From: Procambarus clarkii
Taxonomy: Eukaryota; Arthropoda; Malacostraca; Decapoda; Cambaridae
Reading direction: 5' to 3'
NCBI RefSeq assembly: GCF_040958095.1
Contig: NC_091219.1
Location: forward strand, 23,949,702 to 24,013,701
DNA length: 64,000 nt
Below the pieces are notes generated by a model. That model had not been told where the DNA came from. It made no database searches and saw only the letters and a list, made by a program, of their open reading frames with translations. The translations under genes and the position numbers were made by a program. Shown one piece after another: positions 53,056 to 63,950 of this stretch (its first letter is position 1; each line of letters opens with the position of its first letter).

Positions 53056-55557
53056 TCAAGTCAAAGTTAAAATGTACTCAGGATAGTACTCCTGTTTGTC
53101 ATATTTCACAATAATTGTTGGATTAGCTTGATTATTAACAGTGGAATCAAAAGGAAGATTAGTGGCTCTGTTAGCGGGAGGTCGCACCATAGACGAGTTA
53201 CCAACAGTCGATGTTCCTACTGCAGTACGTGCTACAAACATGTATCTCATGCCAGTATTATCAGGACGACAGTATTTGTAAGAGTAAGCTGCATCCGTGG
53301 AGAAGTAGGTGCCTTGCCCAAACGACTGCCCAGAGCTAGATCCATGAAGTCTCCAGTCAAAGTTTTCAGCACAAATGCTGGAGACAACATTTTGTCCAGT
53401 GCCATGGAAGAGTTGTCGAACATTAACTTTTGATTCATCACCATAAACTGTTGTCATTTCTTTGATCTTGTTCTGTAATGCTCGCCAGAGGAATGGATTT
53501 TGAATTCGTTCCACTTTCAATACTTTTGAACTCTGCACTCTCCTTGCCAGAAGGCCTACCACAGTTTGGTACTCAGAAGACGTGGGAGCCAGAGCTACCA
53601 GACGCACACGCTCCTCAGGTTGCATTACTTCCCAGCATGAGGGAAAATCATCAGTTTTCTGGTCCCTTCCCTTATCTGTCTTCTCATCAGGAAGGTGAGG
53701 TTCAGGCCTTCGCCGCACCTCTCGACTAACATTAGTGCTCTGGTTGGTTTGTATCAATGTGTTAAAATCGAGAATGTAGATGAACCGTGAATTCATAAAT
53801 GAAAGAGGCACTGATGGGGTCTGTTGAAAGTGCTTCTCGATGTCATCTGCTGTTACACTACTAACTAAATAATTTTTTCCTGCAGTATCAGCATTGCCAT
53901 ATTTAACCCATTTCTTGTTCACATCCAAAAAATACCATGTAAAAATGGCAGGTTTTATTACTTGGTCAGAGATAGCCTGTGTACACAGACGACGAATGTT
54001 CAAGATCTTTGTTTTGGATGAGTTGGTTAAGTTCATTGCTTTCAAGTTCGCATGCCAAGTGTCACGGCCCATCAAGATAAGAAGGCCTCCAACAGAGATT
54101 TCGAGGGTAGCTGGATCAAGTCGAGGAAGGTCGACACCATCTTGTGAAGGGTCACAGTAGGCCCGTTCGAGGCAAGTCACCTGACTAGGGCGCAGGTTCA
54201 GCCACCGATTTCCTTGTTCACTGACCTGCCAATGGAAGTGTTGTGTTGAGTGAAGCCGGTGGCATCCACTTCCCTCATACTTGCACATTTCTTCTACCGA
54301 GTAGTAACAAATTTCTGGTATTGGAACATCACCCTGTAAGTAGTGTGACCATAACGTTCGACGGATTTCCTGTTTTACAGGAAGGGTTTCAGCATGATCA
54401 GATGGTTTGTCTTGGCCAGATATTTTGTCCTGTGGAGTATCAGTATTTAATTTTAGTGATTTGCTTTTCTTTATAAACTTTTCTGAGCTACTTTTTTCAT
54501 CAGATAATGAACTGTCACTTTTGCTATCACTGTCAGATTCACTTTCATCTTCAGTTTTGGATGAAGAGTCACCTTCACTGCTGCATTGTTTACTGTTCTT
54601 ATGTATGAAGTTTCTGGATGGCTTTGATGCTTTCTTTTTGGTGTTTTTCTTATTTTTTTCAATGAGGTTCTTAGTCTTTGTAGGGACTCCCTTAGTAACC
54701 ATTTCTGATACTTGCCTTTTAAAACACATATTAGATGAATCCTTATCCTCAGTTGAAGACTGTTCATCCTGAGAGAGGTTGGGATTAGTGGAGAGCAGAG
54801 CCACTACAATGTCACGAGGGGACTCATTGGTAGGAAGACCATGAGTTTTCAGTAGCTGGCAGCAATCAGGGCTCAACAGGTTGTGGTTTAATTGACAGTC
54901 AATATGAGAGCATTTTGTAAGTCCCAGCACGAAACTCAGACATACATGGAGAGCCTCGCAGTCAGATTGGTCACAGTCTCCTTCATTATAGTCTCGACAA
55001 ACTTCAAGTTGTTTAATGTCACATGGTGACACTGATTGAATTATGCGTCGGAGAGTTGGGATAATAAGATGATCCAGAAAGAGTGGTTTTAAAACAGATA
55101 TGTTATGATCTGTCATCCATTTGTGACCTAACACACAATTCTGTTCATGACATTTTGTTAGAACATAGTTTGGACAAAGATGTAAGTCACTGCAGGAAGA
55201 GCGTCTTTGACATCCCTGCGTTCCCGAGTGTGCCGTACAAAACTTGATCTGAGGCTTCAGCTCAACAACCTCATCATTTAAATAAAATATTTTGTTCCAG
55301 GATGAAACAAGTTCTCTCACACTAGATGGCTGATAGCTCTTTTCTTCCATGAGTTGTAAAAGACTGGCAGAGAAACTGGGAGACTTAGCCAAACATTCCA
55401 CCAGACCTTCAGGAGTGACTCTGGTGGCTCCTCTGTATGCATCATGCTGCGGAGTATCTTCATATCTTCCTTGTTGTTGCCACCGACCTGTATAGCACCT
55501 TTGCCTTTGTTGTCCCCAACTGTTGTTGTAATGTCCTGGAATGCCTTCTCTTCTTTG
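53056..55557 (-). CDS. Copy C main 3' exon
   Basis: A 2502-bp open exon beginning after a minus-strand acceptor (AATTTTCAG|CAAAGAAG). The in-frame Met at 55593 is intronic. Zinc-binding sets: CTAHSGTQGC...CSDLHLC, CPNYVLTKC...CVLGH, CRDYNEGDC...CEALH, CLSFVLGLTKC...CQLNH, ICYYSVEEMC...GCHRLH. The catalytic domain covers roughly the last 190 residues. Confidence 0.94.
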   Translation of the reverse strand, partial: QRREGIPGHYNNSWGQQRQRCYTGRWQQQGRYEDTPQHDAYRGATRVTPEGLVECLAKSPSFSASLLQLMEEKSYQPSSVRELVSSWNKIFYLNDEVVELKPQIKFCTAHSGTQGCQRRSSCSDLHLCPNYVLTKCHEQNCVLGHKWMTDHNISVLKPLFLDHLIIPTLRRIIQSVSPCDIKQLEVCRDYNEGDCDQSDCEALHVCLSFVLGLTKCSHIDCQLNHNLLSPDCCQLLKTHGLPTNESPRDIVVALLSTNPNLSQDEQSSTEDKDSSNMCFKRQVSEMVTKGVPTKTKNLIEKNKKNTKKKASKPSRNFIHKNSKQCSSEGDSSSKTEDESESDSDSKSDSSLSDEKSSSEKFIKKSKSLKLNTDTPQDKISGQDKPSDHAETLPVKQEIRRTLWSHYLQGDVPIPEICYYSVEEMCKYEGSGCHRLHSTQHFHWQVSEQGNRWLNLRPSQVTCLERAYCDPSQDGVDLPRLDPATLEISVGGLLILMGRDTWHANLKAMNLTNSSKTKILNIRRLCTQAISDQVIKPAIFTWYFLDVNKKWVKYGNADTAGKNYLVSSVTADDIEKHFQQTPSVPLSFMNSRFIYILDFNTLIQTNQSTNVSREVRRRPEPHLPDEKTDKGRDQKTDDFPSCWEVMQPEERVRLVALAPTSSEYQTVVGLLARRVQSSKVLKVERIQNPFLWRALQNKIKEMTTVYGDESKVNVRQLFHGTGQNVVSSICAENFDWRLHGSSSGQSFGQGTYFSTDAAYSYKYCRPDNTGMRYMFVARTAVGTSTVGNSSMVRPPANRATNLPFDSTVNNQANPTIIVKYDKQEYYPEYILTLT

Positions 55558-58500
55558 CTGAAAATTAAATGTATCAATATGTTTACAGGGCATTAACAGA
55601 TACTATAAGAATGGTTTCAATCAAACATAACTGCACACAAGCAAATGTGACTATAAAATTTAGTAAAGGTAAGAAACTATAAAAGTATATACAATTTTGG
55701 CTGTGTAAACTTGTGAATATGTAAGCTTGAAAATCTAAGAGAAGAAGCCATGCTTGGTAACATGTACAAAATTATTAAGCACAGTACACAATGAAACCTT
55801 ATGGAAAAATACTATTATATAGATGAGTTTAAAAAAAAAATCCTTACAATTTGATGTTCTGATTAACTTCTAATACTATTATTTTTCACTGTTCTTCCAG
55901 ACCTAGAAATGTGAGAGATGGAGCCCAATCAAAAGGAAGTGAACAACAGCAATCTAGAAATTGTGAGGGCTGCTGCATTATCTGCTCTGAATATAAAAAT
56001 GTGTGGCAGTAAAGTAACTGTTACTGAATAATATTTGATCAATGACTTAAGTCAACAAAAGTGGTAATATAACCGTCACAAAAATCTGAGTGAGAATTTC
56101 TCATAACACGGCTCCTTATCTTGTTCTGCTCAAAATGTGTGGCAGCACTTACAGACAAAGATTATTAAAAAGACACTTATTCAAGTTCAAGTACATTTAC
56201 TGAGACAATAAGATGCAATAAGGATAGAGTAGCTTAGGCAACTTCTACCCTCCTAAGACACTTATCTGGCAATAATATGAGCACAGTGAAATGGTCAAGA
56301 AATTTAAGTTCAACCTCAGACTTAATTAGAGAGATATTCCAAGTTAAATGATTTCCCTTGATTATACTATGTCTTATTAAAAAATAAAACCAGAAAGTAC
56401 CTAATTTAATCTTCATAGTTTCCTACCTAGTGCCTTAAACTCACAGTGTATCTTGTGCTACCCACTCCCCCAATATATGTGCCTAAGCCATTCAATTTCA
56501 CCATTGTAACTACTGCTATCATCTCATGTCATGGTTGTTATACTGACTGCATATTTTACTACAATATACCTATAAATAATCTTCAAATTATGCTACAATG
56601 TACCTGTTGATAATCCTCAAATTTTACTATAATGTACCTACTAATCTTTGTCAAATTTTCTTACGATGTACCTGTTAACATTTTTTAATTTTGCAAGAAA
56701 TTAACTACTTAAAATTATCTGTTAGATTAAGGACATCAATGCTTTGTACTTTCATAAACCTAATGTACCTTCTTGTATATACAGTATATAAATAAAATAA
56801 AACAAAATATTCATATTATGCAAATACTGTACCTATTTAATACAATTTACTTTTTCAACATTAAACAAAAATGTTTAATGTAACAACAAGATTGATGAAC
56901 GAGGGATACAAGTGAAAGGAAAACTTTATAGGTAGCAGACGTCTTGTTGCCTTGAAAACATCTATAGTTTTCAAGGCAACAAAACACACCCGAATCCCTC
57001 ACTACAATACCAGTTCTTGCAGATTACACGAAAATCACTCATTTCTCACGACTACAAAATCTGGTAGGATAACTAATGGTTTAAGAAACTATTCAAACTA
57101 CTTGAATGTTAATTTGGGATAATGGGAAAAACTGCAATATGGTTTGGTTTCCATTGTTGGGGACAGAAAGCCTAAAGTTAGGCTTAAAGGTACCTCATGG
57201 CCAACTGCTGACGTCTCTCAGGATGCAATCAACAACAATTGTCTAACGCCCAAGCACTTATTTATTGTTAGGGTAGCAGAGAATTAAGTGAAAGGATATG
57301 TGCCCAACTATCTCTGTTCTGTCTGGGGATCAATCCCAGGTCCCTAGGTTGTGAACCAACGACACAGACCACTCCGCTATAGAACCAAACCAAAGACAAA
57401 CAGCAAGAATAACTAGAAAACAAAATCAAGCAAATGAAATATGGGAATGCTCTTTCAGTCAAAATTTTAAATTGAAACCAAATATTACCCCACAAGAAAC
57501 AAGAAGTCCAGAGCATTAAATATTAAAAAATAATATCAACTTTCGAATCAAACAAGCAGTATCTCAGGCTATTTTTCAAAATGTTTATTCAGGTAAAGTA
57601 CATACATACAAGAGGTGATACAAAAATTGATTTTTGTATCACTGATACAGAAATACAGTTTATTTTGACTAATAAAAGCTTTACACTCTGCAGTGATCAA
57701 CTCAAAAGCTCTGTCAGAGGAGGATGGGGGAAATTGTGTGATCATTATGCAGGAACTATTGTAAAACTGAGTAAACTATAGCATTAACTTATTTTATTTG
57801 CATGGAACTGCATACTTCTGTATGCAGCATGTGAACTAACATGCTGCATACAGAAGTAGGAAAAGCAACATTCAGGTTCAAGCAATAATACAATTATTTT
57901 TAATTTAGATGATTCTTTAAAAAAGCAGACCTCATCCAGACTGTAGAGATCCCAGGAAAATGAAAGCTATATAAATGCCTAACCAAGCAAATGTAAAGTC
58001 CTATGCCTAGACAGTTGTGGTTCAGTTCTTGAACTTGTTGACAAATGTTAAATTGTGTAACTGTAACTAGTTTATCAAGGCTGTAATGTGCTTAACTAAG
58101 TATGTTTTAGGGTTCAGTTCCTGAGCCTATTATGTGCCTCTGTAACCTTTTACACTACCACCCACAGAATGGGTATGAGCTGTATAATAAATGAACTTAA
58201 CTAAAAACAGAACAAGTCAATCTCTTTTAGGTTCAATCCTTTTAAGTCCCTCCTTTTACTTATCTTTGAGTAGTTAGCTTCAAGGAGCCGATGGGGCTCC
58301 CCACAGAAAACCCTTTTCTGGGTGAGCCCAGGAGGCTTCCTGACACCCTCCCTCCCTCTGGTTGGTGGTTTTCATCTTTCAAGAACTGGAGTGGTGGGCT
58401 GCCATCTCCCCCCCCCCCCTCCCTATGTGCTGAAGGGGGTGGGGATGTGCTAACGAGCAGGAGTGCTAGTTGCATGAAGTGTTGCTTGTTGGATTTCTTT

Positions 58501-59773
58501 CTAGAGACTTATTTTTATCTTTTCAGATGTAGATTGCAAAGGTTAACCAGACAGTGGTCTGTTTCGATTTGCCTACCTCTCTGAGTCCTTCCCTGATCGA
58601 TGGCAATTATGACAATCTTTAAATGTAAAGTGCTCATAGGCCATTGCTCCTTGTACCTCTCTGAGGGAGACCAAGTTCTGGCTCATGGTCCCCGGTTGGT
58701 ATAAAAATTCCTGTGACTGATGACCCCAAACTAATATAGCACGTATCAGTTCGGATAGCTTCAGGGAGCCGAGAGGACTCCCCACAGAAAACTATGTATA
58801 TATTTCCTAGCTGTACTACCTTTAACCAATTTAACAGAATGATAAAGAAGTGCCTAAATGATATGATGTAACTAATTTATAAATCTACAACATTGAATAG
58901 CATAAATCTCCTAAATATGTGAATTATATTTGCTGTTTTTTTTATGTTGTAAAAATATTATAAATGTAATAAAATTTACAGTACTACTTCAGAATCTTAA
59001 ATAAAGTAGTCTACTCCTTAACAGTATGAACCTAGAAAACTATATCATTACTGTATAGTTGAACTAATTTTAATTTACATTAAATAACAATAATAATAAT
59101 AATTTAATTAAAATACAGAGGATCAGATTACAGCATGGTAGTACAGTGGAGTACTTTATTTGCTTATTTTATAATGCTGCAAAATATGTACAGCATTTTG
59201 AGCATAACTTAAGGTAATGAGTGTAGTACTTACTTTTGCATTTTTGGGGTAATATTTAATACTACATTAGATGTAAGCTAATATATAAATCTCCTATTAT
59301 AAAGTATTTCCCTCAAATATATTATCAACAGCAAAAAACATTAACCTTTAAGGTGTGCCTAAAATGCTATTACAGTATAAATAAACTATTATTATTATTA
59401 TTGAAATTTTTCAATCAAAACTAGTTTGGAAACAAGATACAGTACTGTACAAGATGAATGTGGATTTTTTTGTGAAATGAAGCCATATAATTCCTCACGA
59501 AAGTAAACAGTTGGTGTCTGATGCAAATGATTTATGATGCCAACTCATCGGTTAGCTATATATTTACATTCAGAACATTTTAATAACATAATAAAAGCTT
59601 GCATTAACATGTAGACATCCCGGCAAAATTAATAAGGACAAATATAAATACCAGTATGATAATAAGTGTTTCACCAAATGTGAGACTCACATCAGGATAT
59701 CTGACACCTCGTCTCCTGCCTCGGAAGTGAGCACCTCTGCTTGGACTGCTGTTTGACATGGCAGCATTTTGTA
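53056..59773 (-). CDS. ZAP/PARP12-like CCCH-WWE-PARP gene, copy C (start exon not found)
   Basis: Two coding exons are supported (59691-59773 and 53056-55557), giving 860 residues plus an unfound start exon. The second intron phase is 0 and the upstream intron must be phase 1, as in copies A and B. The layout is RG-rich peptide (RGAHFRGRRRG), winged-helix-like region, four CCCH fingers, acidic Ser/Asp linker (SESDSDSKSDSSLSDE), finger 5, two WWE modules and a PARP domain ending in TGA. It keeps LFHGT, GQGTYFS (Gln for the usual Arg) and YYPEYILTLT, so catalytic His and Tyr are present with a hydrophobic third residue. It is about three-quarters or more identical to copy B outside a nearly identical central tract, and lacks B's heptad array. 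The function is inferred from the family: RNA and ADP-ribose binding, mono-ADP-ribosylation. The start exon may lie beyond 64000 or be hidden among the LINE insertions. Confidence 0.85.
56170..56810 (+). mobile_element. LINE 3' end in copy C intron
   Basis: AAAGTACCTAATTTAATCTT, GTATCTTGTGCTACCCACTC and CTTCTTGTATATACAGTATA match the tail of the 60936-63471 element. Internally it has three diverged units built around CTACAATGTACCTGTT (about 56560-56690). Confidence 0.75.
56944..56982. repeat. 16-bp perfect inverted repeat
   Basis: TTGTTGCCTTGAAAAC and its exact inverse, separated by seven bases. Confidence 0.92.
57145..57395 (-). repeat. tRNA-derived SINE, minus strand
   Basis: It starts TTTCCATTGTTGGGGACAGA. 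The minus-strand head has TATAGCGGAGTGGTCTGTGT and a B-box-like GGGATTGATCCCC. A truncated relative lies at 22167-22300 in copy A. Confidence 0.75.
57814..57857. repeat. 19-bp perfect inverted repeat
   Basis: ACTTCTGTATGCAGCATGT and its exact inverse, with a six-base loop. Confidence 0.92.
58090..58195 (+). repeat. I-type LINE 3' UTR fragment
   Basis: GGGTTCAGTTCCTGAGCCTA and GGGTATGAGCTGTATAATAA match, inverted, the 6735-6850 tail. Confidence 0.7.
58265..58795 (-). mobile_element. DIRS-like terminal-repeat fossil in copy C intron
   Basis: Both ends carry the GAGCCGA...GGCTCCCCACAGAAAA-type motif, and the right part (CCAAGTTCTGGCTCATGGTC, GTATCAGTTCGGATAGCTTC) matches the terminal blocks at 15.8 and 28.1 kb. 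No enzyme region is present. It is old and broken. Confidence 0.5.
59691..59773 (-). CDS. Copy C coding exon 2 (83 bp, RG-rich)
   Basis: Minus-strand limits are CTTCATCAG and CCTGAT|GTGAGT. It encodes QNAAMSNSSPSRGAHFRGRR and then RGVRYPD, homologous to the copy B exon at 41836-41927. Two leading bases complete a codon from an unfound upstream exon. Confidence 0.82.
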
Positions 59774-60034
59774 CTGATGAAGAACAAATTGGACTCAATA
59801 ATATTGTACTCACAATTATTCAACTTGTCTAACAATAAATAAATCTGTAAACATTGTTTTGTATGTCCTGCTGATTTACTCAAAGATGAGGTTCTATAAG
59901 CCATCCATTTACTGGCCATATCCAGTCACAATAGCGAGGCACTGAACTTTTTTTTAACACATTTTTATTTTTTTTAACACAACAGTTCAAGTTCTAGTAT
60001 GTTTATTGAGACAATAAGATACATCTCAAAAGGA

Positions 60035-60295
60035 TACCAATCTTCGTGGTGTAGTGATAAGACACCACCTGGCGTTCTGCGAGCGCTTTGTCATGGGGTT
60101 CGTATCCTGGCCGGGGAGGATTTACTGGGTGCAAATCCTTAACTGTAGCCTCTGTTTAACTCAACAGTAAAATGTGTACTTGGTTGTAAAAACGATTCTT
60201 CGCGGCAGGGATCGTATTCCAGGGACCTTCCCGAAATGCTACGCGTACTAATGGCTGTACAAGAATGTAACAACTCTTGTATATATCCCCCCCCC
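60035..60295 (+). repeat. tRNA-derived SINE (family 2), inserted in another repeat
   Basis: It has the same head, body and tail as 8905-9165 (TGGTGTAGTGATAAGACACC, GGTTCGTATCCTGGCCGGGG). Flanking pieces (TGAGACAATAAGATACATC; GATAGAGCAGCTTAGGCTAT) are contiguous in the empty relative at 56195-56250, which marks the insertion point. Confidence 0.85.
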
Positions 60296-60469
60296 CAAAA
60301 AAAAAGATAGAGCAGCTTAGGCTATTTCTACCCTCACATTTTGATTTGAACCGACTAAACTTAAAATTTACTAACATGAGCAATTATTCTGCTCATTAAT
60401 TTAATAATAATATATCATAAATATATTATTTATACACGTGTACATACCTGAATTTACCTGAGAGCCACT

Positions 60470-60560
60470 AACACTGTAGTGGGGTCATTGAGGACAGGAA
60501 ACTGGTGACTTGTTGACGATCCCAAAATTTGCTCAGAGGATTTATTCCAGCTGGGCATTA
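60470..60560 (-). repeat. Repeat 'Y' related piece
   Basis: GGTCATTGAGGACAGGAAAC with CTGGTGACTTGTTGACGA resembles the inverted start of repeat Y. Confidence 0.4.
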
Positions 60561-60639
60561 AGATTTAAAATTTTTGGCATTTACAGCTTAAGCATGTAGG
60601 TACAGAACACATATAAAAGCATCAAGAGGAAGTGGTGAT

Positions 60640-60935
60640 GCTATGGGCCAATAGGCCTTCTGCAGTTACTTCCATTCTTATGTTTTTATACCCATTGGTT
60701 TGTGTTCTGTCTTGTGCAAATGTCAATCACCTCACCCAAATGCGAGTATAAGTATGGATGTGTTTACAGGTTACAGTTGTGTGTGTAAACTAAAGTCTTT
60801 GAAAATGTAATAAGTTATCACGAAACGCGTTCAAGCGTCACGTCTGACTAGAAATAAAAATTAATTTTGGAGAACTGATTTTTCAATTACCATCGACAGT
60901 GAAAAGAAACATAAGAAATATTGAGAAAATTCGTG
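60640..60935 (+). repeat. Dispersed repeat 'X', copy 4
   Basis: GGGCCAATAGGCCTTCTGCA through CGAAACGCGTTCAAGCGTCA to ATTGAGAAAATTCGTG. It is cut at 60935 by the LINE that follows. Confidence 0.75.
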
Positions 60936-62791
60936 AGAACTTCCCATCTGGATTACTGTATTCACACATGGAGACCTCACCTTTAATCAAAGAAGCTAAA
61001 GGCAATATGAAAAGCACATGGAATACCATCTCTAATATCCTAGGAACTAAACAACACTCCCACAACCAGATAACACTCTCTAAGGATGGCCTTACACCGT
61101 CATCTGACCTAGAAATGGCGAATGAATTTAATAGCTTCTTTTCATTGATTGGTGCTAACCTTGCAAGTAAAATCCCACAGACTCAGACACATATCAACAC
61201 ATATCTCTCAGGCAGCTATCCAAACTATCTTCTCCTTTCACCAGTCAGCCCGACAGATGTTGTGTCCATCATACACTCACTAAAAACCAAAGCTGGGAAC
61301 ATCAGTGAAATCCCATCCATTGTATACAAGAGCGCCTCCCATGCCCTTGCGCCACCTATAGCTCTGCTGTTCAACAAATCCCTTGAGTGTCATACCTTCC
61401 CTGATATCCTTAAAAAAGCAAGAGTAACGCCAGTTCATAAAGGAGGTAATCCGGCAGACATAAACAACTATAGACCAATATCGAACCTACCCATACTATA
61501 AAAAATATTTGAAAAAATTATCTACAAACAGCTCTTCTCCTATCTCGTAAAATTCGACATTCTTAGCCCCTGTCAGTTTGGCTTCCGCTCCCAAAAAGAG
61601 TACCAACGATGCAATTATTAGTCTCCTTGATATAATTTACTCAGCCCTTGACAAAAATGAGTTTCCGATTGGACTCTTCATTGACCTGAGAAAGGCCTTT
61701 GATACTGTTAATCACGATTACCTCTTATGTAAACTCCATCATTATGGAATCCGAGGCCATGCACTGGACTATATCCAATCCTATCTTAGTGATAGACACC
61801 AATGTGTAGCCATCAATAATATAACCTCTCCCACTCTACCAATAACCGCTGGAGTGCCACAGGGCAGCATCTTGGGACCTCTTCTATTTCTTATATACAT
61901 CAATGATCTGCCTAATGTCTCTAACATTCTGAAACCTATTTTGTTTCCTGATGATACTACCCTCATTTACTCCAACCCCAGCCCACATACACTAAATAAT
62001 GTTGTTAATAATGAACTAAAAAAAGTCCACTTATGGATGTCAACCAACAAACTAACACTTAACATATAAAAGACCTACTACATCTTATTTGGAAGCAAAT
62101 CTACAAATGCAATTCAGCTTCAGATAGACAATGTAAACATTAGCATTAAAAATGACTGAAAGTTTCTTGGCCTATTCCTAGATAAGAGACTCAACTTCAG
62201 TACCCACATACAACACATAACTAAGAAAGTCTCTAAAACAGTTGGTATACTCTCCAAAATCAGATATTATGTACCTAACTCTGCTCTCATCTCTCTATAT
62301 TATGCACTAATCTATCCCTATCTCAACTATGGTATCTGTGCATGGGGTTCAACCACTGCAAACCACCTCAAGTCCATCATCACCCAGCAAAAATCTGCTA
62401 TCAGAATAATATCAAATTCTGCTTTCAGGCAACACTCAGCCCCCTTGTTTAACTCCCTAAACATGCTAAACATAATCTCACTCCATAAATTCTCTTGTGT
62501 CAACTACATTTACAAAACCGTTCTTAAATGCAAATCCTGCTCTGAAACTCTTCCTGGACAGATGTAATAGGACCCATTATCACCCCACCAGAAATAAATA
62601 TCTTTTTGATATCCCCCAGAGTTAAACTTAATCTGTGTAAACACTCTATGCAAATAAAGGGACCCAGTTTATGGACCTCACTCCCTACTGAATTGAAAAG
62701 CTGTCCAACTTTTACATCATTCAAAATCAATACTAAAAAGTACCTAATTTCATCTTCATAGTTTTTCACCTTTTGCCTTAAAATTGCACTG

Positions 62792-63170
62792 TATCTATTG
62801 CTACCCAATCTCCCAACCTTTATGTTCCCAATTTGAACATCTTTACCATTGTGATCATTGCTGTCTTCTTATATGTGCTGCCAATCTGCTGTATGGTGTT
62901 TATAAATCTTGTTTATCTGTATCTATTGCTACCCAGTCTCCCAATCTTTATGTACCCAATCTGAGCATCTTTACCATTGTGATCATTGCTGTCTTCTTAT
63001 ATGTGCTGCCAATCTGCTGTATGGTGTTTATTAATCTTGTTTATCTGTATCTATTGCTACCCAGTCTCCCAATCTTTATGCACCCAATCTGAGCATCTTT
63101 ACCATTGTGATCATTGCTGTCTTATATGTGCTGTCAATCTGCTGTATAGCGTCTATTAATCTTGTTTAAA
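62792..63170 (+). repeat. Three tandem 128-bp units in the LINE 3' UTR
   Basis: TATCTATTGCTACCCA starts at 62792, 62920 and 63048. Units share GAGCATCTTTACCATTGTGA and GCTGCCAATCTGCTGTATGG, with few differences. Confidence 0.92.
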
Positions 63171-63429
63171 TTACCAATCAAGCTGTCAATGTAATCAATC
63201 AGAGCTTTAATATAACAATGTGCTTTAATATACCTACTAAGCTCTCTCATATCATTTTTCTCTTGCAATGTATTTGTTATCATTTATCAATTCTGATAGA
63301 AATTACCTACTTAAAATTATCTGTTAGATTAATGACCTGCCCGAAACGCTGCGCGTACTAGTGGCTTTACAAGATTGTAAATACTGTACTATTCAATGTA
63401 TTCTCACAAACCCAATGTACCTTCTTGTA

Positions 63430-63435
63430 TATATA

Positions 63436-63471
<36 letters not shown>
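63430..63471. repeat. (AAAT)n microsatellite at the LINE end
   Basis: A tetranucleotide tail directly after TTCTTGTATATATAT, typical for the 3' end of this family. Confidence 0.92.
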
Positions 63472-63484
63472 GTGATAGAAAATT

Positions 63485-63800
63485 TTTAACACAGAGCAAC
63501 AAAAATTATCCCCGAACTAAGCCAACTTCATACTAGGAAAGGTTCAGGACCTCACGACTATCAACACTACAAACCAGGTATTACAGGCTGATCTCATTGA
63601 GGCCATTAATATACTGAAGAAATTTAAAAATATTTACCTGAATTACCTAATCCAGATTGCTTGGGGCAACAGCTTCAACCTCAACAAGCCACAATGTAGA
63701 CTGAAAACAATATATGCTTTTTCCCTCATGAATAGAATAATAAACTCATGGAATCATCTACTAAACAAAACCATAAATGTCAAGATGGTACTATAGCTCA
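63485..63800 (+). mobile_element. LINE C-terminal fragment, plus strand
   Basis: Frames give RATKIIPELSQLHTRKGSGP, DLIEAINILKKFKNI and FSLMNRIINSWNHLLNK, a CR1-like RT C-terminus. It is broken. Confidence 0.7.
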
Positions 63801-63844
63801 AAATTTAGCTAGAAAATATCCTCAGGGATTAGGAGAATGAGGGG

Positions 63845-63950
63845 GAAGGTTTGGAGGAGGGGGGGGGGGGCTTTTGACAAGCCACCAGATTCCTTTCCCC
63901 ATTGAGGCCACTAAAAATGGTGGCATTCAGGTAAATTGTGAGGGAAAAAT
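63845..63950 (+). repeat. Repeat 'Y' related piece
   Basis: CTTTTGACAAGCCACCAGAT, TTGAGGCCACTAAAAATGG and CATTCAGGTAAATTG match the start of repeat Y at 41230-41300. Confidence 0.5.

Larger units (their letters stand above)
55558..59690 (-). other. Copy C intron 2 with repeat insertions
   Basis: The minus-strand intron runs from a GTGAGT donor at 59685-59690 to the acceptor at 55558. It holds a LINE 3' end, a SINE, two hairpins, an I-type LINE tail and a DIRS-like terminal fossil, each listed separately. Nothing else in it looks coding. Confidence 0.7.
60936..63471 (+). mobile_element. LINE with most of its reverse transcriptase (CR1/L2/Jockey group)
   Basis: Coding frames at 60899-61501 and 61578-62069, then broken frames to about 62560, give the RT in order: [87 protein letters not shown], and the catalytic box as FPDDTTLIY, with Pro where Ala is normal. 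C-terminal motifs such as YYALIYPYLNYGICAWG follow. There is a TAA after NLPIL (61499) and a frameshift near 61595. No endonuclease domain is present, so it is 5'-truncated at repeat X. The 3' UTR has three 128-bp units and ends in an AAAT run. It is not able to move by itself. Many tails of this family lie elsewhere in the window. Confidence 0.88.

Noticed and set aside
53056-55593. Met at 55593 (and 41064, 20739) as start codons
   Set aside because: Each lies upstream of a good splice acceptor, within intron sequence, and upstream exons join in frame.
59692-59919. Minus ORF starting MASKWMAYR as the copy C start exon
   Set aside because: No homology to the A or B start exons and no donor in the required phase 1 before the acceptor at 59774.
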